From Pampus argenteus (Eukaryota > Chordata > Actinopteri > Scombriformes > Stromateidae): DNA of 64,000 nt. The position numbers were made by a program, and so were the translations under genes. The stretch is from NCBI GenBank assembly GCA_036937835.1, contig CM072862.1, positions 26,059,001 to 26,123,000 on the forward strand, given 5' to 3'. Positions 13,725-26,936 of the stretch are shown piece by piece (position 1 is the stretch's first letter; every line of letters starts with the position of its first letter). The notes below the pieces were generated by a model. That model saw only the letters and a program-made list of their open reading frames with translations. It did no database searches and had not been told where the DNA came from.

Positions 13725-15265
13725 CTGGTGTTGTTCTAGACTCTCACTACGTTGTCTGTGTCTACGAGCCTAAACGATCTTTAGCAATAAATCATTTAAA
13801 AGGTGGTCATGGACATACAGCGGCGTCCAACAGTCTGAGACCACAGTGGATGAAATCTCTCATTTTCACACAAATAATCAGAATTAGAAACATTTAAAAA
13901 GTTATGACATGTAAAATGAAGAAGAAATATTTCATATTCTGCACTATTTTCCAGGTCAGCAATGAAGTTTTTCCTTTTATTTGATTGATTCATTCACCTG
14001 TTAGAAATATGACTGTACCTCATGTTTCCAGTTAATAAGCAGCACAGTGATAGTATATGAATGAATGAAAATAATAGCCACAGGGCTACATAGGAAACAC
14101 CAGAACTATGTGAAAGTGTAAAAAATAATATTACATTTGAAACAAATGCAAAATAAGAGCATCTGGACTGATCAGGTGGATGAATCCACAGCACAGAGGA
14201 CAGAGGACAGAGGACAGAGGCTAGTAGATCAGTTCATCGTTGGGTTGAAGGTTTTTTAATAGCAGCACATGAAGCCTGTTCAGTCTATTAGTGTCACTGC
14301 AGTCACTTCACATCTTTGCTAAGTGCAGATTTTTACACTGTTGTTTGCAGGAACTGAAGCAGTTTAGTCCAGATGTTAAAATGCAAAATCTGAAAAACAT
14401 GTGATAATCAACCTTGTACAGAGTGTCCGAGTAGCAGCGAACGAATGCAAACACATGGAAAGCTGAAGCCGCACTGCGATGGATCTGTATGGATTTAGTA
14501 CAACTGAGCTGAAGAGTGGCGCGGGGAGATAAGGAGAGAGAGAGAAAAGAGAAAAGAGAGAACAACAGCACACGCTGCATTATGTCGGCGCACACCTTGA
14601 CAAGCTTTCACTAACACGGATGCCAGCAAGAAACATCATGTGAAGCTCTGCACGAGGAAGCAGCACAGAGAGGCAAATACTGAGAGTACACACACATAGA
14701 GGCACGTTTATTATAACAGTACTGGGATTATAATCAGGTAAATGCTTCACCTGTAACGTCACCTGACCAGGAAACACAAGGTTTTATTTTATTCATGTGA
14801 TCAGCATCTCATAAACTGAGATGCTTCCAGGTGATATTGATCCGTATTGAGCTCCTTGGACTCTCTCATTGTTGTAATGTTTGTGTCTCGATCTAGTGTG
14901 TGAAGTCAAACAAGCTCGGTTTTTTTAAAAGGCACAACTGATTAATTAAGTAATTAACAACTGAATCACTGACAGGAAGTTGAAAGCAACTCCGACCGAC
15001 CTCGTTAAGTTAAACAACAACCTTGAATCCTGTTAAATCTGACTCAGCTCGGTTTGTTTCTCTGTGGTAGGAAGTGGGCTCGTCCATCAGACCCGAGTAC
15101 TACTTTAGTACTACTTTAGTACTACTTTACTTTCTTCCTGTGTTTACGTCCTCACTCATCTGACCAATGAGAGGAGAGATCGTTCTCACCTGGCTTTTAA
15201 TGGTGCGTTTTGTTCACTTTTTCTGATAAGAAACCAACCTGCTGATTTGGACCAGAGGAAATGAG

Positions 15266-15269
<4 letters not shown>

Positions 15270-15301
<32 letters not shown>
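15270..15301. repeat. (GT)n microsatellite
   Basis: GT run of about 16 units. Confidence 0.93.
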
Positions 15302-15303
<2 letters not shown>

Positions 15304-16076
15304 TATCTGCGTGAGTCCAGCTCTGATAAATGACGTGTCTGTGCACAGTAGCGCCCACACTGTCGTCCCAGCGATCCACACCAGCTCGACCTTGACACGT
15401 TAAATAAACTTTAACAGTAAAATGAGGGTAAAACACTACAAACATCAGAGTTGTTTCTATGTTTCTACGTTTCTATGTTTCTATGTGTTCTTCTGCTATT
15501 TTTAAAGATGTGTAGTTTGACAACAACAACAGGAAACTGGTCACACATGTTCAGCTTATTGAATGTCACATCTGTCCACACGTACTCAGTACTTAACGGA
15601 AAACTTTGTGTTTGACTACAAAAGGTCGTCCATTACAAGAGACACACGAAAAACAAACGTATTCTTATTCTCTATAAAAGCAGCACATAGCTCATCAGTA
15701 ATGGCACATTAATGTAATGTGCTCACGCATCATCTGTTCCCATGACAACAAATGGAAACCTGTGCCGAATTGATCACTTCTTGGAAACGCAGCCGGAGAA
15801 GTGCTGTTTGTGCTTTCCTGACTCCTCCCACCTCTGGTGAAGAGAGGTGACATACCCAGAAACCCTTGTGTTCAGGGGTCACTTCCTGTAAGCTGGTTGA
15901 AATTGCAGCGTCACCTCTATCAGGACGGGACACGGCTTTTTTTCAAAAAGAAGACGGAGTCACATTTTCAGGTGTCTGCTGAGGTTATTTGGGGCAGATT
16001 GAGTTGAAATGGCGTTGCTCTCAGCTGCCCAAATGAAACCGGATAAAAGGTCAACGCTTCGGTTTGAAATTACCTG

Positions 16077-16097
16077 CCCCCCCCCCCCCCCCCCCCT
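16077..16097. repeat. poly-C run of 21
   Basis: Uninterrupted run of 21 cytosines. Homopolymer length here is error-prone in most sequencing. Confidence 0.95.
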
Positions 16098-17300
16098 CAT
16101 GTTCCTGGGATGATATATTCATGTATTTTTGCTGCTGTCTCTGCTTGTCTTTTGTTTTTCGTGACGTAAATCTGCCCCTGAATCCATCACTGCCTGTAGT
16201 CTTCAGAGATGATGAACAGAGTTGCTCATCTTTAACGTAACATATTCATACAGCATGTATATATATATGCAAAACGCTCAGTGACAATGTGTTTCATGGG
16301 GTTTTCCTACTATATGTTTCTAGAGACTCTATATCGCAGCATGAGAGAGGACACGTTAACTTTTACATATTTAATTGATTATTTGGCCACTATGAGGCAG
16401 CAGAAACGAGTCAGTTCAATATAAATTCTGCTTTTCTCTCAGCTTTGGTTTCCACCATCGTAACTAAATGTTCACTATGTTCACCAGCTGGTTGCTTCTT
16501 CTTCTTCTTGTGCACAGTGAGTTTACATGAAAAGATGCTAAAACTGTTCTTCTGTTGTTCTGTTTCTATGATCATCTATGTATTATATATGACATTTCAA
16601 ATACCAATATAACTTAATATAATTTAACTAACATAATTCTGTCACTTCTGAGACTGATAAAAAGTCTGAAGGCACAGATGTAATCACTGTTGAACGTAGC
16701 AGCTTTTCCTTCCCTTCATCTTGACCTTCTTGCTCTTGACTATCTTTCCCATCGTCATTATCGTCTTTACACGATCATTTTCATCATAATTTGTCCTTAT
16801 CTATAGTTTTCTTCCCTTCTTCTTCTTCTACTTCATCTACTTGTGCGGCGTGTCCTCTTTTGTCTTTGCCGTCTTATCCTCGTCTATAATGCCTGGCGGA
16901 GGAACAAAGCTGAGCTGAACTGGAGTTTGGAGAGAGAAGACAGCTGATCAGTTTAGGTACAGTCTGAACGCTAAAGGACGATTCTTCTTCTGTCCTTCAG
17001 TGTCCTCACTTCAAGTTTGAGCCACTTGTTACTAAAAGAGGATGCAGCTTTCAAAAGGGAACAAACCCACACAGTATAATCTAGTAAAGAGCAATTCAAT
17101 AATTCGTTACTACTATGTCCTAGATGTTTTCTGGTTGGTTTGCAATAGATGTTGTGCAGGACTATGACAGTGTTCAGAGCTTTTCTTGTGTTTAGTCCAG
17201 TTGAACATGAACGTTTTCCTCCTTGTCGTCCGTTCTGAACTCTGCAATCATAACCGTTCAATGATTTTGGTCCATTTTTGGCATCAACAACAGACACGGT

Positions 17301-17400
17301 TACTGAAGACCAGCTGGTGAACATAGTGGAGCGTTGAGATGTTTCAGGCGTTGGTAGAAAGCAGAAACAGAGCTGACAGAGAGTGAATATTAGACTTAGA
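17301..17400 (-). repeat. dispersed repeat copy (CACTCTCTGTCAGCT...TTCACCAGCTGGT)
   Basis: Read on the minus strand, this matches 44337-44440 on the plus strand. The shared order is a TCTAAGTCnAATATTCACTC start, CTCTCTGTCAGCT, then TGTTCACCAGCTGGT and a CAGTAACTGTGTCT-like end. A partial relative lies at 16440-16500 on the plus strand. It is a repeat family present in inverted orientation in the window; I cannot name the family. Confidence 0.7.
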
Positions 17401-18148
17401 TGATGATGATGCTGCTGGATGTGGAAATATTAATATAACTGTGTCAACCTATCACATTAAAAGGTGATGATGTGTTATGTCTGAAAACAACAAGTTAATG
17501 AAGGTTTAATGAAGCTGGTTAAAAGCTCAGTAAACGCATGTTGACATTATTTAAATGATCCGTACTGATTACCGGGTTTGTTTCAGAGATATTTGATTTT
17601 TTTTTTACCGGCAGGTTTAAAAACAGACAGCTGGACTTTATCTTTCTCTGCAGTGAATAATTTCCAAACTCTCAACCATCAGCCTCTGTGGTTCATACAA
17701 ACTGAAAGTTAAGTGATTTGAATTAAGAGAGCAGGTGTTTTCCACCAATCAAGATCCAGAAATTAAGCATTTAAATTCACTTTATACATGCCGCTGCATG
17801 ACAAACACAATGATTAAAAAAACAACCTTAAATCTGTTGCTGACCACAGGATTTATTTCCTCGGACCAATCAGGTAACACCGCATACAGAATAAAACACC
17901 GCGTGTGGAAGAATAAGATCAATATCCTCCATGGGAGCCTCCCCAATGGGAATAATGAGTTTATGTGAGGCTCATTGTTCAGCGTCTTTATACTCAAAAC
18001 ATCCGTCCACAGGTAATGAGCCAATGAAAAACTGTTGTTGGCAGGAGGGTGTATTAATCTAACGGGGGACAATGAGGACAGAGACTTCGGGTTCACCTGT
18101 CATACAGCTTCAGTCTCTGTGAGACGTGAGGCTGACGCGTACAGATCT

Positions 18149-18445
18149 GTGCTTCATCTCTAACAGACGGAGGAGGTGCTTCATCTCTAACAGACGGAGG
18201 AGGTGCTTCATCTCTAACAGACGGAGGAGGTGCTTCATCTCTAACAGACGGAGGAGGTGCTTCATCTCTAACTGACGGAGGAGGTGCTTCATCTCTAACA
18301 GACGGAGGAGGTGCTTCATCTCTAACAGACGGAGGAGGTGCTTCATCTCTAACTGACGGAGGAGGTGCTTCATCTCTAACAGACGGAGGAGGTGCTTCAT
18401 CTCTAACAGACGGAGGAGGTGCTTCATCTCTAACAGACGGAGGAG
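18149..18445. repeat. 27-bp minisatellite, exactly 11 units
   Basis: Eleven head-to-tail copies of GTGCTTCATCTCTAACAGAC followed by GGAGGAG. Units 5 and 8 carry A-to-T (AACTGAC), three units apart, so a three-unit block has probably been duplicated. Since 27 is a multiple of three, the minus strand reads as a nine-residue repeat (LLEMKHLLR); nothing supports this being a protein. There are no variable spacers, so this is not CRISPR-like. Confidence 0.97.
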
Positions 18446-18749
18446 GGACATGAGAGCAGCCGATGAATAGATGGATTAAAAAAAGAAAACTAGATTGAGT
18501 TTGTGTTTACCTCCTCTCCGTCCCTTAGACGTGGACATTACTGGACAGTCGATATTTCATCCCTCTCTTCCCGTTAGTCTAAGTGCTGCTAGTTTACCTA
18601 AACCCTGCCTCGGCTTGGCCTCAGTCCCCCGGCTCCCGCACAGCAATAAAAACAGGTAAACAATACGGAGGCTGGAGCACACCAATAACAAAGGGGGGCT
18701 AAAGGGGCTGTGTGACTCATTAAGTGTCAATAGCCATCCAGATCCTGCC

Positions 18750-18750
<1 letters not shown>

Positions 18751-18802
<52 letters not shown>
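18751..18802. repeat. (CA)26 microsatellite
   Basis: Pure CA run in presumed megf11 intron. Confidence 0.97.
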
Positions 18803-18804
<2 letters not shown>

Positions 18805-19183
18805 TTCATATGAAGTGGAACCACACAGCAGAAATAAGATATTGAGATGAAATAGCTTCATTTCCATCTTAAAGGTGCCATCAGTGCAGTTTTTACTGAT
18901 CAGTAACCATGACTCATTGACCATGACTCATTGACCATGACTCATTGATTACTTCACCAGCTGCTGAAATGTTTTTTTTTTAAACTCACTTTCTTTGTTT
19001 GGCCTAAAAAACAAAACAACAAAACAAAAAGTCCTCTCCATTTCAGCCCATCATCGTCATCATCTCAGTTATTGATTATATTCAAATGTCCAAATTATGT
19101 TTTCTGTCAACATAATGACAACATGTTGATAATTAATGTGTCTGGACTGTGATTGTGATGAAGACAGTGAACCGTGTACTCAC

Positions 19184-19276
19184 CGCTGGAGCAGTCCAGG
19201 CCTCCCCAGCCGGGCTCACACTGGCAGGTATCAGGTGAGACACACCGTCCGTGGGCACACTCCTCGGTGCACAAAG
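19184..19276 (-). CDS. megf11: megf11 coding exon 4: first EGF-like repeat
   Basis: The acceptor ttctcctcag and donor G|GTGAGT flank 93 nt encoding LCTEECAHGRCVSPDTCQCE and then PGWGGLDCSS. Six cysteines (residues 109, 113, 118, 124, 126, 135 of the assembled protein) have EGF spacing. It accepts the split proline codon C|CT from exon 3 and leaves one base of a glycine codon, as expected for the CSSG continuation in human MEGF11. Multiple EGF repeats in MEGF10/11 follow this one; they are not in the window. Confidence 0.93.
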
Positions 19277-20475
19277 CTGAGGAGAAAGAAGAGGACGTCA
19301 AGATCAATGACTAACCTTAAATATCCAGAAAATATCTCGATTTGTCCCGATCAACAGTCTACAAGCCAGAGATATTCAGTCACCTCTGATATTCAGAGTA
19401 TTTACTCTGAGAATTACTGCGTGTTCTCGTACCAGAACAAACATGGACGGAGTGACGTTTGTAAAATGAAGCTAATGCATCAATGAGTCACAGGTGAATC
19501 TGTCAAGAGTACAAATTGTGACTGTTAATATTTATGTATTCACCAACCTAAAAAGCTCAACTTTGCCACGAGCCTCCTGATAGTGTGTGAAGCATATTAT
19601 CAGAGTCGTACAGCAAACAGATAAGAAAGCTGGGACATCTTTATTTTCACCTTAAGCTTTCTCAATATTTCACTATGACACGACCTTACAGCTGAGAGCT
19701 GCCGCACACTATCAGAAAGCTTCAAAATAAATGATCGTTGCATAATAACGGATTCGGTGGTTTCACCGAGCTCGTTATCATCTTGTGCAGCGATTAGCTC
19801 GGAGGCCAGAGGTGGTGAGAGGATGAGGACGAAAGGGCAGAAAATGAAAAAAAAATAAAGAGAAAATGTCAAATTAAAAAGAGGATGGAGGTGAAGAAAA
19901 GTAAAAGACATAAAACACACACATATGCAAATCTATTTCTGTCTATATATCACATTTAACACCTGAAGTTAGTAACATGTGAACCCAAAGGACAGCAAAT
20001 AATAACTTTAATAATAATAATAAAAACCTGATTTCACCTTTTAATCAATGTGTCATCGTGTTATACGGCGAGAGAGGTTTTCATACCGTATTACTGTAAA
20101 TGTCTTATATAGTTTACAACCTGCAGATCTGCAGTACAAAGTACTTCATTCACAGCAGAGTGTTCGAGGAAGCAGGTTCATCGTTTCCACGGTCACCACA
20201 GCGTCTCCATCTGTGGTATTTATGTTATTAAAGGACACAGAAACGCAGATGACCCTGTTCACATAAACGGCTCTCAGGAAACAATAATCCTGAACATCTG
20301 ATGGAGGAGGAGACATGAACCGGACCTTCAAAAACATATCAGTTAAATATATAAATAATATATAAACAGTGCAAAACTGACAACCAGCATCTCAAAGTCT
20401 CACTAGTTTACATTTTAAAACTTTTATTGTGTATTGTGAGCAGCCAGTGTGTCTTTATTCTAGTGAGTGTTATCT

Positions 20476-20479
<4 letters not shown>

Positions 20480-20508
<29 letters not shown>
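20480..20508. repeat. (CA)n microsatellite
   Basis: CA run of about 14 units. Confidence 0.93.
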
Positions 20509-20511
<3 letters not shown>

Positions 20512-21938
20512 GAAGATATACAAACTGAATCATCTGTGCTGCTTGTTAAAAGCTGAAGGATCATTCACTTGTGTATCAGAGTATAAATACTGCGTCATAC
20601 ATCAGGTAGAGACGACAGCTGGGAGACTTCAGCTCCTCCATCATCAAACAGAAAGTTGCATAAATGAAAAACGAACGTCTCTTTAGGACCTGGGACCAGC
20701 ATGCACACATGCACTCACCTAATCCTGCCTCACAAACACTATTTTCACACCACTAGCTGTGTTTTAAAGCTACGGGGCCTGATCTAAAATCAGCAAAGTG
20801 CACAAAAAGTGAAGTGCTGAGTTTTAAAAGTTGCCAAATAAAGAGTGTAGAGTGGAGTTAAACTGGCCTTGGTACAGCAAGGTGTTATAGGTTTATGGTG
20901 CTTTAGCCACACAGGGGACGTCCTCCTGAATTTATAGTGACAGTGTGTTAACATTTTACAACTTTTTCATGCATTAGGACAGAAATCCTCGCAGACACGT
21001 GTACGCCGAGTAAAGATTTATGCAGGTGGAGGAGAGACCGAGGAAGAGCTGCTACCTGTAATACAGGAAAACTACACAGCGGCATGATGAGCCAGAGGAT
21101 GCATGAACTGACAGCTCAATACAGTGAAAGATAATGCAGTTTCCTCTCAAAGTTTGCTAGAAGTTCACCTTTCAGAGGATTTTCTGGATCGCTGTTCTTT
21201 GTTTTTAAACTGCAGGTGAGAGCAGCCTCTGTGCTCCTGCAGCTTCTCGCTCAGGTTTCTGTAAACTGGGGATTTCAAAGTGGAACTAATAAAAGTGAAA
21301 ACCTGAGCGGCGCTGTGTATAAACCTCTTTATAAAAAACGCCTCGTTTTCGAAATCTCTGAGCATATTTTTGGGAACGAGAGAAATAAAAAGCCTCGCAA
21401 ATACTGGCCCAGATTTTAATAAGAGAGCCAAAGACACATGCTCTGGTAATCCTAAAGGAGAGTTGATAAATCATTCAGCGGGGCTCTAATCCTTTCCTCC
21501 TGCGGATCGGAGCAGAAACAGATACAAGGAGGATTACATCAGCAACGGATACAACAAGATTAATAGATATTAAATTAAATAATCACTATCTAATTCCAGC
21601 TTTTGTCTCGACATGTTAAAGCGGCGCTCGGTGCTGCAGCAGAGCACACCTGACATCGACGGGCCTGATTACGACATGTCGGGGAAATTAAACAGATCTG
21701 AACCCACAAAGAAGTTTTGATATTTCTGGATGTCGTTAATGTTGATGTAACATGAAGCTCATAACATCATAACATCATAACATCATCTTTGATTAGAGAC
21801 TAATGGAGATATTTACTAAGAATCTCAGACTTTGCTGCTTTAGAGGCTCAAAATAATATCTGAGGAGAAAATGTAAATTTATACAAATACTGCAGCAGGA
21901 AACTGCAAATGCAACGTAGCAGGTTTAACTTCAGCCTG

Positions 21939-22065
<127 letters not shown>

Positions 22066-22860
22066 TTTAAATGACACATTACAGAGTGACTCCCTGCTGG
22101 ACGCTTATTTTTCACACAATTATCCGTCTCCGTTCCCCTCGAGTCCCTCCTGCATCTCCTGCATCTTTCTCCTGACTTTCAGTCGGTCCAGTGTGACATG
22201 ATGGAGGCAGACAGTTATAGTTATTAAGTAGACTGTCATATTATGTGTTTACAAAAGCACGTTAAAGCAATCACTGATCTTTCTGTTGAGTTCAACAGCA
22301 GAAAGCACTTTTTGCTTCAGCTCTGACTTAACGACACTTCATGCAAATCAGATGAACTGAGGCTCGTTTACGTCTGTAGTCTTTGCCAATATTGTGTAAA
22401 TTAAAAAAGTTGCGCCTCTTATTAAGTTTTTGGATGAATCACATGAAGGAGACGTATCTATGTGTTGGAAATTTAACTCTGATTAAAGCAATTTGCAAAT
22501 TTGCAGCTTCTTCAAGGAACTTCCAGGTGAACAAAAAACAGCCGAAGCAACACGTGGACAGTTTTAAGCTCCAATAAAAAGAATAAATTTCAACAGTTTT
22601 CTCCAGATTTGTTGTTCAGTGCAGCGTTTTTATATTGGCTATATATAATAGATTATATAGATGTTGTTTCTGTCGGTGTAGCAGACTTCTAAAGGAGCAC
22701 AGAAACAACATTAACTGGAATGATACGATTACTGAATGTGTATTTTTGTTCTAGTAGTTTGGATCAGATTCACTGTGATGTGACGGCAGAGGCTGACGGA
22801 GGAAGTAGAAGCAGGTCGGTGGGTCGACGAGATGGAGAGCGGCAGCACAAACATCCAGGA

Positions 22861-22945
22861 CCCGGGTGGTGCTGGTGGGGGGAGGTGGTGGGGGAGGTGC
22901 TGGTGGGGGAGGAGGTGGGGGAGGTGCTGGTGGGGGAGGTGGTGG
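22861..22945. repeat. G-rich GGTGGTGGGGGAGGTGCT tandem tract
   Basis: Imperfect tandem units of GGTGGGGGAGGTGCT with many GGG/GGGGG runs on the plus strand. The run pattern could form G-quadruplexes on the DNA plus strand, which is not the megf11 transcript strand. Confidence 0.85.
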
Positions 22946-23139
22946 AGATAAAACAGCCTCAGGCAGCTATGAAAGGTAACTAAAGGTTTCCTGCATGACA
23001 GAGAGCATCAACTAAAGATGTTCTCACTTCAGCTCCTCCAACAGTTTAAAGTCTACAGTCTGCAAAAAAATGACACAATGAAACAGAAACCTTGAAAACC
23101 ACGAAGAAGAAAGCCCTCGAATCAAATTAGCAGCCCTCC

Positions 23140-23242
23140 TTCTCCTCCTCTTCCCCTCTTCCTCCTATTTTTCCTCTTCCTCCTCCTCCTCCTCCTCCTC
23201 TTCCCTTTCTTCATCCTCTTCCTCCTCCTCCTCCTCTCTGTG
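23140..23242. repeat. CTC/CTT polypyrimidine tract
   Basis: About 100 bases of almost pure pyrimidine on the plus strand; mirror-repeat-like simple sequence. Confidence 0.85.
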
Positions 23243-23410
23243 TGTAGAAGGGAAACCTTTCATTTCGCTCCTCCTGCTCACACATAATCACACAACAAAA
23301 GAGCTGTCCGAGGCCGTTAGCGTCAGCAACCCAGGGACGCGTCTTTTCGTAGTTAACATGGGAGAATTAGCTCACGGCGTTTGAACTATTCAACCAACAG
23401 GAGCGGGAGG

Positions 23411-23412
<2 letters not shown>

Positions 23413-23459
<47 letters not shown>
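23413..23459. repeat. (GT)n microsatellite
   Basis: GT run of about 23 units. Confidence 0.95.
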
Positions 23460-23460
<1 letters not shown>

Positions 23461-23952
23461 TGGAGGTAGTCTAACACAATGGGGTTGATGGGTATTTGTC
23501 TCTGTCCCTCAGGAGAATCTAATAAAGTTGTTTACAAGCAGACGTTGAATAAAGACCCACAATGCAATGCTCTTTACCCTCCACCCCCACCCCAGGCAGT
23601 CCCATTCACCTCCTCTCTTCAGTAAGAAAAGGAGACGCTGCCCTATAGAATTTACTATCTAGGGTGGATAATTGGTTTCTTTTGCTGGATGGAGAGATGA
23701 AGTCTGAGCAGGATGACGCATCTTTTCTCTCACAAATGTTCAATGTTCACATGATTTCAGCATCTGAGAGACCGTTATATTATCTTTTATTAGCATTATT
23801 TCCTCTGAACACCACCTTCACCCGCAGCGTATGAAATCCAAGAAAAAGGACACAACAGGTCGTAACGTTACCAAAAAAACCAAAACAACCTATAGTCACG
23901 TTTGAGTGATGCACGCCATCGTCGTGATTATGATGCGATTCATTTTGACTCA

Positions 23953-24439
23953 AACCATGACCTTAACCTAAACCTAACCAGACCTTAACCTAAACCTAAC
24001 CAGACCTTAACCTAAACCTAACCAGACCTTAACCTAAACCTAACCATGACCTTAACCTAAACCTAACCAGACCTTAACCTAAACCTAACCAGACCTTAAC
24101 CTAAACCTAACCATGACCTTAACCTAAACCTAACCAGATCTTAACCTAAACCTAACCAGACCTTAACTTAAACCTAACCAGATCTTAACCTAAACCTAAC
24201 CAGACCTTAACCTAAACCTAACCATGACCTTGACCTAAACCTAACCAGATCTTAACCTAAACCTAACCAGACCTTAACCTAAACCTAACCAGATCTTAAC
24301 CTAAACCTAACCAGACCTTAACCTAAACCTAACCATGACCTTAACCTAAACCTAACCAGACCTTAACTTAAACCTAACCAGACCTTAACTTAAACCTAAC
24401 CAGACCTTAACCTAAACCTAACCAGACCTTAACTTAAAC
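23953..24439. repeat. 22/23-bp CCTTAACCTAAACCTAACC minisatellite
   Basis: About 22 tandem copies of AGACCTTAACCTAAACCTAACC (22 bp) mixed with a 23-bp form that has ATGACC instead of AGACC. Further variants (AGATCTTAACC, CTTAACTTAAACC) recur at intervals, suggesting multi-unit duplication. The core CCTAAACCTAACC resembles telomeric CCCTAA-type repeats but lacks the CCC triplets, so it is not a vertebrate telomere array. Confidence 0.95.
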
Positions 24440-25498
24440 GCCTGCGTCAGTCTGCTCGATCTAACAGATGTTCTGCACGATGGAAGATTTGTATTTTTCT
24501 GTTCATAATGACCATTAAAAGATTCCTTTTATATATAAATAAAAGGCATCACAGACTAAAGATTTAAGATTTGCTTTATGAACATCTTTAGAGAAAAAGC
24601 TGAAATCTTTTGGAGACATTTGGTGCCTGCAGCTTGTTTTTCAGAGTCTGTCTGTATTTTCTTCTTCTGTTTACATTGATTTCAGAAGCTTTGTGTGGTC
24701 AAACTTAAAGTAGAAACGGATCCACTTTGTAACAGAGCTGGATTGATCTCTCTTTGACAGCCTCTAACAGCAGATATAGATAACTGCCTGGTGCAAGTGA
24801 AAAGATAACGACGGAGCGAATCACTGTTTCACCAGAAACGCTGCAATTTCACCGAGCCTGCGTACTTCTTGTGTATCAAGTGGAAAAAGTTTGACAATAA
24901 CAATGCAGGTGACAGGAAAATGACTTTGTTTGTTGCAGAGCACACGTTCCCGTGTGGAGGGAACATTTCATATTTCACATGTATTCTGGAGATTGTGCTG
25001 CCTGATGAGAAACAACAATGTTGGATATGTTTTTATTTCCATTAAACGTGACGTGCATCGGCAGAAAAACACCCTTACTTCACATGAACAAGTGAAAGTC
25101 CTGCTTTCATTCATTCATCTGGTCTTTATATCAGACGTAAATCACCATGTATACTGTATTTTACTAGACGACTGTATAAAATGTTGATTAAATGTGGATC
25201 ACACGTCGATAAGAAGAGAAACTGCCGTTCTTCAGGTTCAGATCATGAGAGAGAAAACAAACTGAGTTTCTTCTACCTGTGATCGTATCTACGCAGGTGT
25301 GAAAAGAGAAAACGTAAATTTTAATACTGAATCCAGAGAAGGATGGATGGGATGTGTAAACGGGGCTCTGGCTGTATTCTGTATATGATGACGTTTGACA
25401 GGTTGTTATCAATAACGTTCAATATGTTTAATATAAATATCTGTTCTGTATATATGTTCTGTATCTGTTCACCTGAACTCTAAATTCAAGAAACTTAC

Positions 25499-25599
25499 GA
25501 ACACACAGGTCTCCGCTTTCATAGAAACCCGGGCAGCACTGAGAGCGTCGCCTGTACATGGTCCTCACTCCTCTCCTGTAGGCTGTCTTATAGCTGATC
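25499..25599 (-). CDS. megf11: megf11 coding exon 3: second half of EMI domain
   Basis: 101 nt between acceptor tgtgtag|G and donor C|GTAAGT. It encodes ISYKTAYRRGVRTMYRRRSQ, then CCPGFYESGDLCV, a near match to human MEGF11 and closer to MEGF11 than to MEGF10. The tandem CC (residues 94-95) and C105 are EMI cysteines. The arginine codon before it is split AG|G and the proline after it is split C|CT. The acceptor has no ordinary pyrimidine tract: upstream on the sense strand is a (TG)n run of about 78 bases preceded by a CT run. Confidence 0.95.
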
Positions 25600-25706
<107 letters not shown>

Positions 25707-26265
25707 ATTAATCTTTAAATATCAGAGGGGAAAGATCCTGAAGATGGTGAAGTGATAAATATCGAAAGACTGCTGCCACCTGCTCATCATTCCTGACCCG
25801 CTTCGCTGAGGTCAAAGTGACGATTCTTTCACTAAAATAGTTCAACTACATTAACTTACCAGTTCAAAAGGAGCTCTTCACATTCAGAATATGAAAACAT
25901 ACAGAAAAATGTGTTCGGATCGTTGCAAACAAACTGTGTCTGGAGGCATGAACGGTGTCAGTGTGACGATACGGTGCCTGGTTGAACCTGAGACTCAGTT
26001 TAAACATTTATTACCGGCTCTCTGACGGTCAAAATGGCAGCGAAGCGAACACAATCATAAACACATCAGGTACGCTTCAAGATGACACCAAACGTTTCAG
26101 TTTTGGAGCCGCGATAAAGGCTCAATGTGCTGTGTTTTTAGCCTTTTGCTGTTCACTATGAAAAGTATTCAACAACAGTTCAACAATTGTGACTCGCTGC
26201 AATCACAAGAGGTCCTTGAGAATAAAGTCATGAATGTGCATTAAAAATATTCAAGATTAACTGCA

Positions 26266-26269
<4 letters not shown>

Positions 26270-26304
<35 letters not shown>
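26270..26304. repeat. (CA)n microsatellite
   Basis: CA run of about 17 units. Confidence 0.95.
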
Positions 26305-26306
<2 letters not shown>

Positions 26307-26903
26307 TCCCCTCCAGGCTTACGACTGGCAGAGATAAAAAGGTGACTCTTAAACATCGGAGGGAGTTTCTCCTACTCACTCAAGGACGTTGATGTTTTCT
26401 GACATTTCAGCTTAAGATCAATGACTCAGCTCTTAGCTGGAGGAGCTAAACTGGTGGCTATAAAGCTTAATGTGGTCATTAAAGGAGATACGCCGACGGT
26501 CGCTCATCAAAATGACCACATCAGACGGAGCTGAAGTGGCGGTGTGAGGACCAGCTGCCTGTGAGGCCTCAGCGACAGACATGAGCTGCGTTACACGGAT
26601 ACCGATACCGTCTGTTAACATGTTTAAATTTAAAGATCAGAGTAGTGCTGACACAGTTAGATCACAGCATCAAAGCTTTAAATTAAAAAATTAAATTACA
26701 ATCAAGTATCATTTATCATTTATCAATAAAAAAAGCAAAAAAAATTTGCTCTCAAATGTAAGAATTTGCTACTTTTGGATTTTGTTTTTCACAAATTCAC
26801 ACATTTTGTGGTTTAATTGATCAATCTACAGTATTTAGGGGAACATGGGGAATATATATATATATAGTGTACACAGTAAAGACGTTTACAGGAAGGTAAG
26901 ATG

Positions 26904-26930
26904 TATGTGTGTGTATGTGTGTGTGTGTGT
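26904..26930. repeat. (GT)n tract at megf11 donor
   Basis: GT-rich run with TATGTG interruptions. On the megf11 sense strand it is a CA tract beginning six bases after the donor GT of the 26937-27038 exon. Confidence 0.93.
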
Positions 26931-26936
26931 TCATAC

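Larger units (their letters stand above)
1..19183 (-). other. megf11: presumed megf11 intron (left part), no exon found
   Basis: This stretch follows the donor of the EGF-1 exon of the minus-strand megf11 gene and reaches the window edge. I looked on the minus strand for the next expected cysteine/glycine-rich EGF exon and did not find one. It holds simple repeats, minisatellites (3.7-4.5, 13.6 and 18.1 kb) and scattered repeat fragments, each listed separately. The many short open frames here have no domain I recognise and are mostly low-complexity, so they are not called as genes. A short exon under about 60 bases could have been missed. Confidence 0.6.

Noticed and set aside
16971..17324. 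Minus-strand frame of 117 codons as a gene
   Set aside because: Its first part lies in a dispersed repeat also present at 44.4 kb, and no family is recognisable.
18149..18445. CRISPR-like periodic repeats
   Set aside because: Contiguous units with no spacers, in a vertebrate intron.
18110..18451. Minus-strand frame with a nine-residue LLEMKHLLR repeat
   Set aside because: Product of the 27-bp tandem array, whose length is a multiple of three. The units are identical at DNA level, including silent positions, so there is no sign of selection on protein.
23953..24439. Interstitial vertebrate telomere sequence
   Set aside because: Units are CCTTAACCTAAACCTAACC, not CCCTAA; only a resemblance.
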